Notes under the pieces: generated by a model
Seen by the model: only the letters and a program-made list of their open reading frames with translations
The model's database searches: none
What the model was told of the DNA's origin: nothing
Translations under genes and position numbers: made by a program
Assembly: GCF_030378065.1 (NCBI RefSeq)
Contig: NZ_JAUCGJ010000046.1
Coordinates: 1-37,542 of the forward strand
Length of the DNA stretch: 37,542 nt
Origin: Candidatus Venteria ishoeyi
GTDB taxonomy: Bacteria > Pseudomonadota > Gammaproteobacteria > Beggiatoales > Beggiatoaceae
Direction: 5' to 3'
Part shown: piece after piece, positions 1 to 8,112 of the stretch
Layout of the letters: each line of letters starts with the position of its first letter
Numbering within the stretch: the first letter of the stretch is position 1

Positions 1-563
1 CAACAATGACAATCAGACTCAACATACGAACAACCACGCTTTCTTTCTCATGTAATGCATGGTTTTCATTTGCATTTAGTTGTCTTATAGCATCCACGCC
101 TTCATGTAATTGAGCCGCTTGTAATATGGCCCGATATTGATTTTCACAAAAAGCAACAAAGGCAATACAGCCAAAATGCTGACCAATGAAACGATTAGGT
201 TTATTATTGTTCTGGGATGAATGGTGCATCCACTTCAAGCCAGGTTGTCGTTTTGCTTCCTTTGGCACTTTGATGCCATCACCGATACAAACTAAACGTT
301 CTTGAACATAGACCAAATCAAATGATTGTTGACACCATCGCATCCACTGTAGCATCACTTCACCTAATCGCCAGGACTTTGCCTGGAAAAAATTAAGCAG
401 TAGCTCGTAAGAAGAAGGAGCCAGTCCTAACCAGCGAACAAAACTACTGACACCGTTGTGATCAAAGCGGAGAATGAAGCCAAAAATAATAACGACAAAC
501 CAGATAAATGCGTGTTCTCGTGAAAATTGCTGGCGAAAGGGGGCTAAAATTGAAAAATTTCAT
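1..563 (-). pseudogene. Truncated, frameshifted DDE-type transposase (runs off the left edge)
   Basis: Reading the minus strand from an ATG at 563 gives MKFFNFSP. A frame change at the five-G run 539-543 (five C on the coding strand) is then needed to continue into about 180 open codons that run off the window. The continuing frame contains FIWFVVIIFGFILRFDHNGV, SSFVRWLGLAPSSYELLLNF, and the segment GDGIKVPKEAKRQPGLKWMH followed by IGQHFGCIAFV. From memory, a 'GDG-K-KEGKK-PGVK' segment of this kind occurs in a widespread IS4-like DDE transposase group; I cannot name the IS. One base too many in the C run would explain the break, so this is either a pseudogene, a programmed frameshift or a sequencing error. 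The C-terminal part lies outside the window, so the state of the element as a whole is unknown. Confidence 0.65.
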
Positions 564-723
564 ATTTCATATAACTGTATAACCATACTGAAAAATTTTA
601 ACTTAACCATAAATAGGGGAAAAAGTTAAGAACTTTTGACTCTCAAGTTAACCAAATAAAGTTTCACGATTATTTCTTAAAACCACAACGCCTGCGTGGG
701 ATAATCTTTCCGTACGTATCTAG

Positions 724-826
724 TGCCTGTTCGGAAACGCAGTTTAACCATAAAGCGCATGAAGAAAAATCTTTATGTTCCTCATGCGCTTTACTTCAAG
801 GTGAAATTTAACGTTTCCGGATGCCA
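724..826. repeat. Nested palindromic element, MITE- or REP-like
   Basis: Two nested inverted repeats are visible. The inner arms TAAAGCGCATGA (751-762) and TCATGCGCTTTA (782-793) are perfect 12-mers around a 19-nt loop. The outer arms CGGAAACG (732-739) and CGTTTCCG (812-819) are perfect 8-mers, and similarity extends outward imperfectly to about 724 and 826. There is no coding potential. It could be a small non-autonomous mobile element or a bidirectional terminator. The rest of 564-881 is AT-rich and holds nothing else I can identify; the true end of the left-edge IS probably lies in 564-700. Confidence 0.6.
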
Positions 827-881
827 ACTAAGGAATGGGCAGCTAATCTTCACTGAAATGCACTAGCAGTATAAACAGCGC

Positions 882-909
882 TTGACAGGATTGTATTTTA
901 GGTGACAAT
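882..909 (+). promoter_or_regulatory. Candidate sigma70 promoter for the formyltransferase gene
   Basis: A perfect -35 hexamer TTGACA (882-887) is followed after 16 nt by GACAAT (904-909), which matches four of six -10 positions. Transcription would begin near 916, about 30 nt before the ATG at 946. This rests on sequence match only. Confidence 0.4.
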
Positions 910-945
910 CACCGCTCTTGCAATTTGTTGCCGAGGCCGCAAAAT

Positions 946-1812
946 ATGAAACGCTTTTACCTGCTTATTGACTGTAAATTCTTTTATTGCTTTCTGACAA
1001 ACAAATGGATAGAACAGTTTGCAAACACTGACGTTTTTTTGGGTATCTTAATTCGGGAAACACGACCGAATAAAAATATTCTGCAAAGAAGGATGGCATT
1101 TCACTCAGCCTATGCTGGACACAAAGAACTGACACCGGAAATGGAGCATGAGCTGACACAACTATATGAGGATTTTGGTGAAGAATCCAAGGCGGCAATA
1201 TCGTGCTTTGGAATCCCCCCTTTATCGACCAGCAATTTTGATCGGGTTAGATTTATGGGGAATGACCTAAACAGCCAAGCCAACTGCCAGTGGCTACAGG
1301 AGAACATCCAAAATCGGGATATTTGGCTATTTTCCCGAGTTGGGCAAATATTAAAAAAGCCTTGGCTGGATGCTTGTAACGGGCGCTTAGTGAATATGCA
1401 TGGCGCAATATTACCCTATGCCAGAGGCACAAATGCCATCCAACAAATCGCTCGACAAAAAGACATAAAGCAGTTTTCACAAGCAGCAGGCGTTACCATT
1501 CACTATATTGATTCCGGCGTTGATACTGGTAATCTGATTCGTAGCGAACGTATTAGTGACCCTTTTCAATACAAGCACCTATGGGAACTGACCGCTCACA
1601 TCAATCAATTCGGTTGCGATATCTACACGCGTACTGCATTAGAAATACTACAATACCCGTACACCTACCCTGCCGGCATTCCCTTTAACATATCTCAAAT
1701 GGGAAAAAACCATCGACGAAAAGAGTTTGATCTCGAAGCGGCAAAAGAGGCCGAACAAGCCTACCAACAAATGAAACTAGAGCATCAAAAAAAATCCACA
1801 TCCAGCGTATAG
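946..1812 (+). CDS. Formyltransferase-fold protein (formyl_trans_N family)
   Basis: A 288-residue protein with the formyltransferase signature in its middle third: NMHGAILPYARGTNAIQQIA corresponds to the conserved H-x-S-x-LP-x-x-x-G region, and GVTIHYIDSGVDTGNLI corresponds to the G-V-T-x-H-x-x-D-x-x-x-D-x-G-x-I substrate-binding block. Enzymes of this fold (PurN, Fmt, sugar N-formyltransferases) move a formyl group from 10-formyl-tetrahydrofolate to an amine. The acceptor cannot be told here, and the N-terminal ~100 residues are not PurN- or Fmt-like. I start at the ATG at 946 because GAGG lies 9 nt upstream; a TTG seven codons earlier is possible. The 3' end overlaps the convergent racemase-like gene by 28 bp. 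Confidence 0.75.
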   Translation: MKRFYLLIDCKFFYCFLTNKWIEQFANTDVFLGILIRETRPNKNILQRRMAFHSAYAGHKELTPEMEHELTQLYEDFGEESKAAISCFGIPPLSTSNFDRVRFMGNDLNSQANCQWLQENIQNRDIWLFSRVGQILKKPWLDACNGRLVNMHGAILPYARGTNAIQQIARQKDIKQFSQAAGVTIHYIDSGVDTGNLIRSERISDPFQYKHLWELTAHINQFGCDIYTRTALEILQYPYTYPAGIPFNISQMGKNHRRKEFDLEAAKEAEQAYQQMKLEHQKKSTSSV

Positions 1813-2651
1813 TCAAGTATCGCTCGCGACACCTTCACTGAACGTGGTTGCACCAGCCTTGAGATCGTTGTCAACTCTTGTACCGGCAACATATACCTTG
1901 AAAAGAAGTGGGCACTGAAGCGATACACTTGCTCCCCCAGCTGCTGAGAAATTAGCTGAGCAAAGGCATCATTAGGATTAAGCAAGGTCACTCGATAGCC
2001 GCGTTGTGCAAACACCTGGCGAAACAGTGATGCTCGGTAGCCATAATGGGTACACCCCAAAAAAAGAGCAATATGGGCCGGCGGTGGCGGCAAGCGGCTT
2101 CCGTGTTTTGCCACTAAGGACTCAATCGAGGCAAGCACCTTATCGCCGGCTGGATCGTTGGAGATGGTTGTAGCAAGATTAGGTGCGGCAATAGCAATCA
2201 AGCCACCTGGATCACCTCCCATAGCCGCCATTTGCTGGAGATAGATGCCGCTATCAACCGTAGTTTCAGTGGCAAACAATACAATTTTATTTTGTGGTTG
2301 ATGGTGTGAAAATCCCAATAATTGTTTAACTCCTACGTCGACGATTCCATGCACCGCTGTCTTTTGCCGTGGTAGATTCTGCATTAATGCAGAGAGTGTA
2401 TTGCAGGCGATATAAATAGCTTTAGGGGTAATCTTCTCGTTGATATTTTGCAGTACGGATGAAAAAACACGTGCTTTTTCATCATGGCAAGCCATTTGGT
2501 TGTAACCGCAGGCATCTGAAGGTGCAGCATTAACATAATATAGCGACAATTTTTCAATCTGTTGATCGTCGACTGTCGTCACAATCTCATCCAGCGTAGC
2601 GGCAATATCAAAACCGCCAAACCCCGAATCTACTACGGTGATATCAGGCAT
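1785..2651 (-). CDS. Aspartate/glutamate racemase family protein (MurI-like)
   Basis: A 288-residue protein with the family hallmarks. The N-terminal VVDSGFGGFD matches the D-S-G-x-G-G loop, ACNTLSAL carries the first catalytic cysteine and the N-T pair, and LGCTHYGYR carries the second catalytic cysteine and histidine. MurI makes D-glutamate for peptidoglycan by proton transfer between the two cysteines. Length fits MurI (about 260-290), but the middle is divergent and has proline- and alanine-rich stretches, so a related racemase with another substrate is possible. It is convergent with the formyltransferase gene and overlaps its last 28 bp. The 255 bp upstream (2652-2906) are AT-rich with a few short direct repeats and no recognisable gene. 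Confidence 0.8.
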   Translation of the reverse strand: MPDITVVDSGFGGFDIAATLDEIVTTVDDQQIEKLSLYYVNAAPSDACGYNQMACHDEKARVFSSVLQNINEKITPKAIYIACNTLSALMQNLPRQKTAVHGIVDVGVKQLLGFSHHQPQNKIVLFATETTVDSGIYLQQMAAMGGDPGGLIAIAAPNLATTISNDPAGDKVLASIESLVAKHGSRLPPPPAHIALFLGCTHYGYRASLFRQVFAQRGYRVTLLNPNDAFAQLISQQLGEQVYRFSAHFFSRYMLPVQELTTISRLVQPRSVKVSRAILDYTLDVDFF

Positions 2652-2906
2652 GAAAAGCTCTTTTGGGGGTTTAAAATTAAAATTAGCAAAATAAAATTAG
2701 CAGACAAATTAGCAGACAGCCAATAAATTAAAAAAATAAAACAACACTATCATTCTATTTCCTCAGCCAAGTCAAATTATAAAATTCAGAGATAAACCAG
2801 GAAAAACAGCCCGTTCATATGAAAAAAACCAGAAATCAGCCATAACTTACCTATGGCAGGCCATTTGGTACCATAAATATAACTTAATGAGAAATGAAAA
2901 TATCAG

Positions 2907-3932
2907 CTATTGGTATAACAATCGGGCAGCACTTTGCCCCTTAAACCATTTGCGCCCCTGCCGTTCAGTTTCTTCCAGCAAATGCCGCATGATACCAACA
3001 ACCTTATAAAAATGATTACCGTAATGCTGTATGCCATCTATCCAGTTGTCTTGCTTAATTTCCAAACGTTGCAAAATGGGTCGAATATGCGCGGGAATAG
3101 CGCCACGCTTACCATCACGAATACAGCGCCCAGTCCAATCGACCAGTTCAAAGTATTCTTCCTGGCTGATGGGCAGGCAAACATGCGCATTCTGCGTGGC
3201 TTGAGGTTTCCCGGTCTTTTTAGACTCAGCAAAAGGTAACAGCCATTGGCTTTGTGGTTCTGATTTTGAGACTGATTTCTTTTGAATCTCAACTCTTGCT
3301 GCAAAAGAAGTAAATTCAGAATCTTCCGGGGTTTGCGCAATGGCAGCCCGTACCGGATTGAGGTCAACATACGCCATGCAGCTAATTAAAGCGGCATCAT
3401 CAAGCAAAGCCTGGGATTTGAAACGCCCTTCCCAGAAGCGCCCGGTACACTCATCTTCCTTGTTTGCCTGGCGTGCAATTGGCTCGTTCAGACAACGCAT
3501 AAACCAGCTTAAATCTGCCAAACGTTCCCGCCACAAGGTCACTTTTTCCTCATCTGCTGTCAGACGCGCAAAATAAGCGTTGACCACTTCAGTATCAATT
3601 TGTTTATCATCAGAATCTTTTAACGCCTGTGGTGGAAACAAGGTACACCAACGCTTTACCACTTCCTCAGCATCCCAGGTCAAACTCTGCTCATAATCCA
3701 CATGCAGCACCAGATGATAATGATTACTCATAATGGTATAGGCACAAACCTCAACCGAAAACTGTTTGGCAAGCACTTCCAGCCTGTCCAGTATCCATTG
3801 CCGTCTATGCTCATAATTGCAGCCACTTTGCTTATCAACGCCACATAAAAAAGCACGGCGCACAGCGCGACTGATGCAGTGATAATGACCGTTGGTGTGT
3901 TTGCTGACTTGTTCTTTGCGTGGCGTGGGCAT
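2907..3932 (-). CDS. REP-associated tyrosine transposase (RAYT-type, Y1 HUH superfamily)
   Basis: A 341-residue single-strand transposase of the Y1/IS200-like superfamily. The HUH metal-binding motif is NHYHLVLHV near residue 75, and the region of the catalytic tyrosine is AYVDLNPVRAAIA near residue 195, the arrangement typical of RAYTs. The N-terminal GHYHCISRAVRRAFLCG and the C-terminal extension with DWTGRCIRDGKRG mark a longer subgroup than the ~165-residue E. coli RAYT. RAYTs are single-copy enzymes linked to REP/BIME palindromes, and palindromes of this sort occur elsewhere in the window. A GAGG ribosome site precedes the ATG. It lies 117 bp downstream of the CRISPR array on the same strand, so array read-through could transcribe it. 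Confidence 0.88.
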   Translation of the reverse strand: MPTPRKEQVSKHTNGHYHCISRAVRRAFLCGVDKQSGCNYEHRRQWILDRLEVLAKQFSVEVCAYTIMSNHYHLVLHVDYEQSLTWDAEEVVKRWCTLFPPQALKDSDDKQIDTEVVNAYFARLTADEEKVTLWRERLADLSWFMRCLNEPIARQANKEDECTGRFWEGRFKSQALLDDAALISCMAYVDLNPVRAAIAQTPEDSEFTSFAARVEIQKKSVSKSEPQSQWLLPFAESKKTGKPQATQNAHVCLPISQEEYFELVDWTGRCIRDGKRGAIPAHIRPILQRLEIKQDNWIDGIQHYGNHFYKVVGIMRHLLEETERQGRKWFKGQSAARLLYQ

Positions 3933-3992
3933 GGCTTTATCCCTCTTTAAATTTAGGTTTTAGGACAGGATAACAGAAATAATTAGATTTTG

Positions 3993-4052
3993 ATATATTT
4001 TCATGGCTGTCTTTATTTTTTTATATATTTTCATGGCTGTCTTTATTTTTTT
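3993..4052. repeat. 30-bp tandem duplication at the CRISPR trailer
   Basis: Positions 3993-4022 and 4023-4052 are identical 30-bp copies (core ATTTTCATGGCTGTC plus an AT-rich part). The second copy runs three bases into the leader-distal CRISPR repeat at 4050. It is between the array and the RAYT start. It is not a degenerate CRISPR repeat: the repeat stem CTGCC/GGCAG is missing. Confidence 0.85.
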
Positions 4053-7000
4053 CTAAGCTGCCTGTGCGGCAGTCAACTTACTACGGGAGCCGTTACGGGT
4101 GCTGTTACGTTTCTAAGCTGCCTGTGCGGCAGTCAACGATATGGAACTGAACGCGCTCGATATGGTAGATTTCTAAGCTGCCTGTGCGGCAGTCAACAAT
4201 ATTTATAACCGGTCATGTCCCGCCTGGGATTTCTAAGCTGCCTGTGCGGCAGTCAACTATCACTTCTTTTTCGTATCATTTCTGCATTGTTTCTAAGCTG
4301 CCTGTGCGGCAGTCAACTCGTATAGAGTGCGTACTTTCCCGCCGTTCTTTTTCTAAGCTGCCTGTGCGGCAGTCAACACCCCACAGGCGGCGGCGTTCTC
4401 TATGTAGAATTTCTAAGCTGCCTGTGCGGCAGTCAACAGCTTAAAATAGTTACTAATTCAGCTTGACGCTTTCTAAGCTGCCTGTGCGGCAGTCAACTAT
4501 CTGAGTTATCTAACTGGTCTTCTATTATCTTTCTAAGCTGCCTGTGCGGCAGTCAACGCCACAGCCCCGCAGGGTTTTACCCAACCAACTTTCTAAGCTG
4601 CCTGTGCGGCAGTCAACGGATTTCACAAACCTATTTCATGGTACAGGTTTTTCTAAGCTGCCTGTGCGGCAGTCAACCCCATCTACCACCGCCTCGGTTA
4701 TATCTTTGTTTTCTAAGCTGCCTGTGCGGCAGTCAACGCAATATAAATTTATTAACGGCAAATTAGGAGTTTCTAAGCTGCCTGTGCGGCAGTCAACCAT
4801 CACTGTTATCCAGTTGGTCTTCTATCACTTTTCTAAGCTGCCTGTGCGGCAGTCAACCCATGGGAGCCACGGTTTTTATATATACGCTGTTTCTAAGCTG
4901 CCTGTGCGGCAGTCAACTTGATAATCTCAGTTTTCATTTTAATTCCCCTTTTCTAAGCTGCCTGTGCGGCAGTCAACGCCGCTGGTAGCTAATGAGCCAT
5001 ACGGCGAGTTTTCTAAGCTGCCTGTGCGGCAGTCAACTGTGAGGATGGTGGCGGGTTTGGTGCGTGTGATTTCTAAGCTGCCTGTGCGGCAGTCAACAGC
5101 ATGGCGGCGAATCATGGACGTTTTCAGGTTTTTCTAAGCTGCCTGTGCGGCAGTCAACAACAAAAAGCGGCAAACCGTTTAACAATATTCATTTCTAAGC
5201 TGCCTGTGCGGCAGTCAACTATTGCAGGGGACAGATAGAAACACGGGGTTCTTTCTAAGCTGCCTGTGCGGCAGTCAACAGAAACAGGCGCGGCTAAAGT
5301 CGGCTATGGCTTTTCTAAGCTGCCTGTGCGGCAGTCAACCCGCCCTGATTTCTGTACTCAAATCACCTGCCTTTCTAAGCTGCCTGTGCGGCAGTCAACT
5401 TGCTGAATCGTTTAGACTGGCGCTGAGTTGTTTTCTAAGCTGCCTGTGCGGCAGTCAACAGCTTATTTTCAATAACATACTGCAAGTGAGTTTTCTAAGC
5501 TGCCTGTGCGGCAGTCAACTGAAAAAAGCAAAAAGATAAAAGCATTTTTAATTTCTAAGCTGCCTGTGCGGCAGTCAACACGGGAGTGATGAATAATGAG
5601 CATCATTGAACTTTCTAAGCTGCCTGTGCGGCAGTCAACATTCCTGGCAGCGTTGCAGGTTCATCAAGCGTTTTCTAAGCTGCCTGTGCGGCAGTCAACT
5701 CTTCTTTATCCATTATTTGAATCCCCGGATATTTCTAAGCTGCCTGTGCGGCAGTCAACCCCCAAAGGGACACATCATGTTTTTGAGTGCATTTCTAAGC
5801 TGCCTGTGCGGCAGTCAACTCACGGGTGATGGGACTTCAATAATTTCACTTTTTCTAAGCTGCCTGTGCGGCAGTCAACTTCGCAAGTCTGGACAGTGTG
5901 AGGTATTAGAGTTTCTAAGCTGCCTGTGCGGCAGTCAACTTTGCAACCATCTGGACAATGGTTTCAAATCTTTTCTAAGCTGCCTGTGCGGCAGTCAACA
6001 TCCCGACGCTCAAACTCCATTGAAAACCACTTTTCTAAGCTGCCTGTGCGGCAGTCAACGTTTGAGGATTTGTAGGAGGTGTGGCGTGTTTTTTCTAAGC
6101 TGCCTGTGCGGCAGTCAACGAATACTGAATGAGTCATTGAATGCCTGGATATTTCTAAGCTGCCTGTGCGGCAGTCAACTAGACTTTAGTGCCTAAAGAC
6201 CGGACATTTGCTTTCTAAGCTGCCTGTGCGGCAGTCAACGGAATACTATTTATTGCTGGCGGCGCTTTACTTTTCTAAGCTGCCTGTGCGGCAGTCAACG
6301 TTCGCGCTCATAAGGCCTGCAATATCCTTCTTTTCTAAGCTGCCTGTGCGGCAGTCAACTATCAAGGTGAAAAAGTTTTGCGACATTAGCGTTTCTAAGC
6401 TGCCTGTGCGGCAGTCAACAGGCAAAGATCATATTTTCGCCACTTCTTTTATTTCTAAGCTGCCTGTGCGGCAGTCAACGGCTGGCTTGATAAGTTGAAT
6501 CGTGGCGAATTTTTCTAAGCTGCCTGTGCGGCAGTCAACTTGTGAAATCGCTTGAAGTCCATCGTCGGCTATTTCTAAGCTGCCTGTGCGGCAGTCAACG
6601 CGATTTTGATGCAGTTCAGATTGAATGTGATTTTCTAAGCTGCCTGTGCGGCAGTCAACGAACCACAAAGACAGGCTAAGAAGCAGCAGGATTTCTAAGC
6701 TGCCTGTGCGGCAGTCAACAAAATAAAAGCGGCGCAGGAGGCTAAACAGTCTTTCTAAGCTGCCTGTGCGGCAGTCAACGGTGCAGGCAAATCGTTATGG
6801 GTAATTATGCTTTTCTAAGCTGCCTGTGCGGCAGTCAACGTGATGTACTGTTACCAACCGCAGCACGTTCCTTTCTAAGCTGCCTGTGCGGCAGTCAACC
6901 TGTGACACCATAAACACCACTTGTACTATTATTTCTAAGCTGCCTGTGCGGCAGTCAACTATCACGAAAGCGGTACACTGGTTTTTGTACTTTTCTAAGC

Positions 7001-7981
7001 TGCCTGTGCGGCAGTCAACTGAATGTGATATACTGATAAGTGCTTAATTTTTTTCTAAGCTGCCTGTGCGGCAGTCAACAAAAAAACTAAAACTCCCAAA
7101 ATAGGCATTTTTTTCTAAGCTGCCTGTGCGGCAGTCAACTTTGCCGCCGTTTTTGACTTGCTCGCGTTACTTTTCTAAGCTGCCTGTGCGGCAGTCAACA
7201 TACACTAATGCGCCAACCTGTACCATGAAATATTTCTAAGCTGCCTGTGCGGCAGTCAACGACACATTCACAAACCGATTTCACATTACATCTTTTCTAA
7301 GCTGCCTGTGCGGCAGTCAACATAAAAATGAAGTCACTCACAGTCAAGATTGATTTCTAAGCTGCCTGTGCGGCAGTCAACGAAGTCGCAAAAGCTTACG
7401 AAAATGAAACCAATTTCTAAGCTGCCTGTGCGGCAGTCAACAATGACACTGAAAGCTGAGCATTGCTGTCTGTTTTCTAAGCTGCCTGTGCGGCAGTCAA
7501 CTTCGCCTGGGTGATAGTTTCCCCTGAATTGGTTTTCTAAGCTGCCTGTGCGGCAGTCAACTTCCAGCGCTAGAGAGATAGACTGTATCGGTGTTTCTAA
7601 GCTGCCTGTGCGGCAGTCAACAATTAGATATTTTATCATCAAATGTCACACACTTTCTAAGCTGCCTGTGCGGCAGTCAACAAATGAGCGCACAAGCACT
7701 GCAAACAATAACATTTCTAAGCTGCCTGTGCGGCAGTCAACAATATAATGGAGTCGTCGGTTTGCGTGGTGGTTTTCTAAGCTGCCTGTGCGGCAGTCAA
7801 CCCCCAGATGTTCTCATAACAGCGGGCGACGGATTTCTAAGCTGCCTGTGCGGCAGTCAACGATTAGGTCGAGCGTTCTTATATCAACCTCATTTTCTAA
7901 GCTGCCTGTGCGGCAGTCAACTTTTTTGTGAGGCTTAATATTTGGGGATAAATTTTCTAAGCTGCCTGTGCGGCAGTCAAC
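4050..7981 (-). CRISPR. Type I-F CRISPR array, 66 repeats and 65 spacers
   Basis: A 28-bp repeat occurs 66 times without any substitution that I can see. On the transcribed (minus) strand it contains the I-F hairpin CTGCC-GCACA-GGCAG, preceded by GTTGA and followed by CTTAGAAA. Cas6f cleavage 3' of the stem would leave the 8-nt handle CUUAGAAA. Repeats start at 4050 and every 60 bp to 5070, then at 5131 and 5192, every 60 bp to 7172, then at 7233, 7294 and every 60 bp to 7954. Spacers are 32 nt except four of 33 nt (5098-5130, 5159-5191, 7200-7232, 7261-7293). The leader is at the cas6f side, so the newest spacer is 7922-7953 and the oldest 4078-4109. Open frames across the array are translations of the repeat, not genes. 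Confidence 0.99.
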
Positions 7982-8056
7982 TGAAATCCTATCACAAAAT
8001 CCTTTTATAAAACAAAAAAATAAGTCCTTTTTACCCATTTTGACCAATGAAAAAAT

Positions 8057-8101
8057 AGCCCACTTCAAACCATTGATTAATAAATGATTTATCAGTGGGC
8101 C
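8057..8101 (-). terminator. Hairpin terminator after cas6f (U-tracts on both strands)
   Basis: Read on the minus strand, GGCCCACT pairs with AGTGGGCT and, inside that, AAATCATT pairs with AATGGTTT (one G-U), followed directly by ATTTTTT. The plus strand also ends in a CTTTTTT tract, so the hairpin could stop transcription from either side. It sits 12 bp past the cas6f stop and would separate cas mRNA from the array transcript. Confidence 0.7.
8066..8078 (-). promoter_or_regulatory. Exact IHF consensus site in the leader
   Basis: The minus strand reads AATCAATGGTTTG, matching WATCAANNNNTTR at every specified base. It lies 85 bp upstream of the first repeat. IHF bends the leader and is needed for spacer integration in studied I-E and I-F systems, so the site fits that role. 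The site lies inside the terminator stem, so the same bases may serve both. Confidence 0.6.
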
Positions 8102-8112
8102 TTTTTTATTGG

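Larger units (their letters stand above)
7982..8112 (-). promoter_or_regulatory. CRISPR leader
   Basis: This is the 131-bp AT-rich stretch between the cas6f stop and the first (newest) repeat. It contains the hairpin at 8057-8101 and the IHF motif at 8066-8078 listed separately, and poly-A/T tracts next to the array. A possible -35/-10 pair on the minus strand is TTGGTC with TTATTT 17 nt downstream (about 8018-8046), and a TATAAA lies near 8004-8009; neither is strong. In I-F systems the leader drives pre-crRNA synthesis and guides Cas1-Cas2/3 integration. Confidence 0.75.

Noticed and set aside
5880-5971. Similar starts of neighbouring spacers 5880 and 5940 (TTYGCAA and TCTGGACA)
   Set aside because: The spacing differs and the translated frames do not agree.
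6600-7051. 10-nt end overlap between spacers 6600-6631 and 7020-7051 (TGAATGTGAT)
   Set aside because: Merging them gives AT rather than CC before the first spacer's target, so a shared protospacer is not supported; chance similarity is more likely.
3990-8068. Many open frames across the array, with repeated peptides such as FLSCLCGSQ, SKLPVRQST and VDCRTGSLE
   Set aside because: They are six-frame translations of the 28-bp repeat (60-bp period is a multiple of three), with no ribosome sites.
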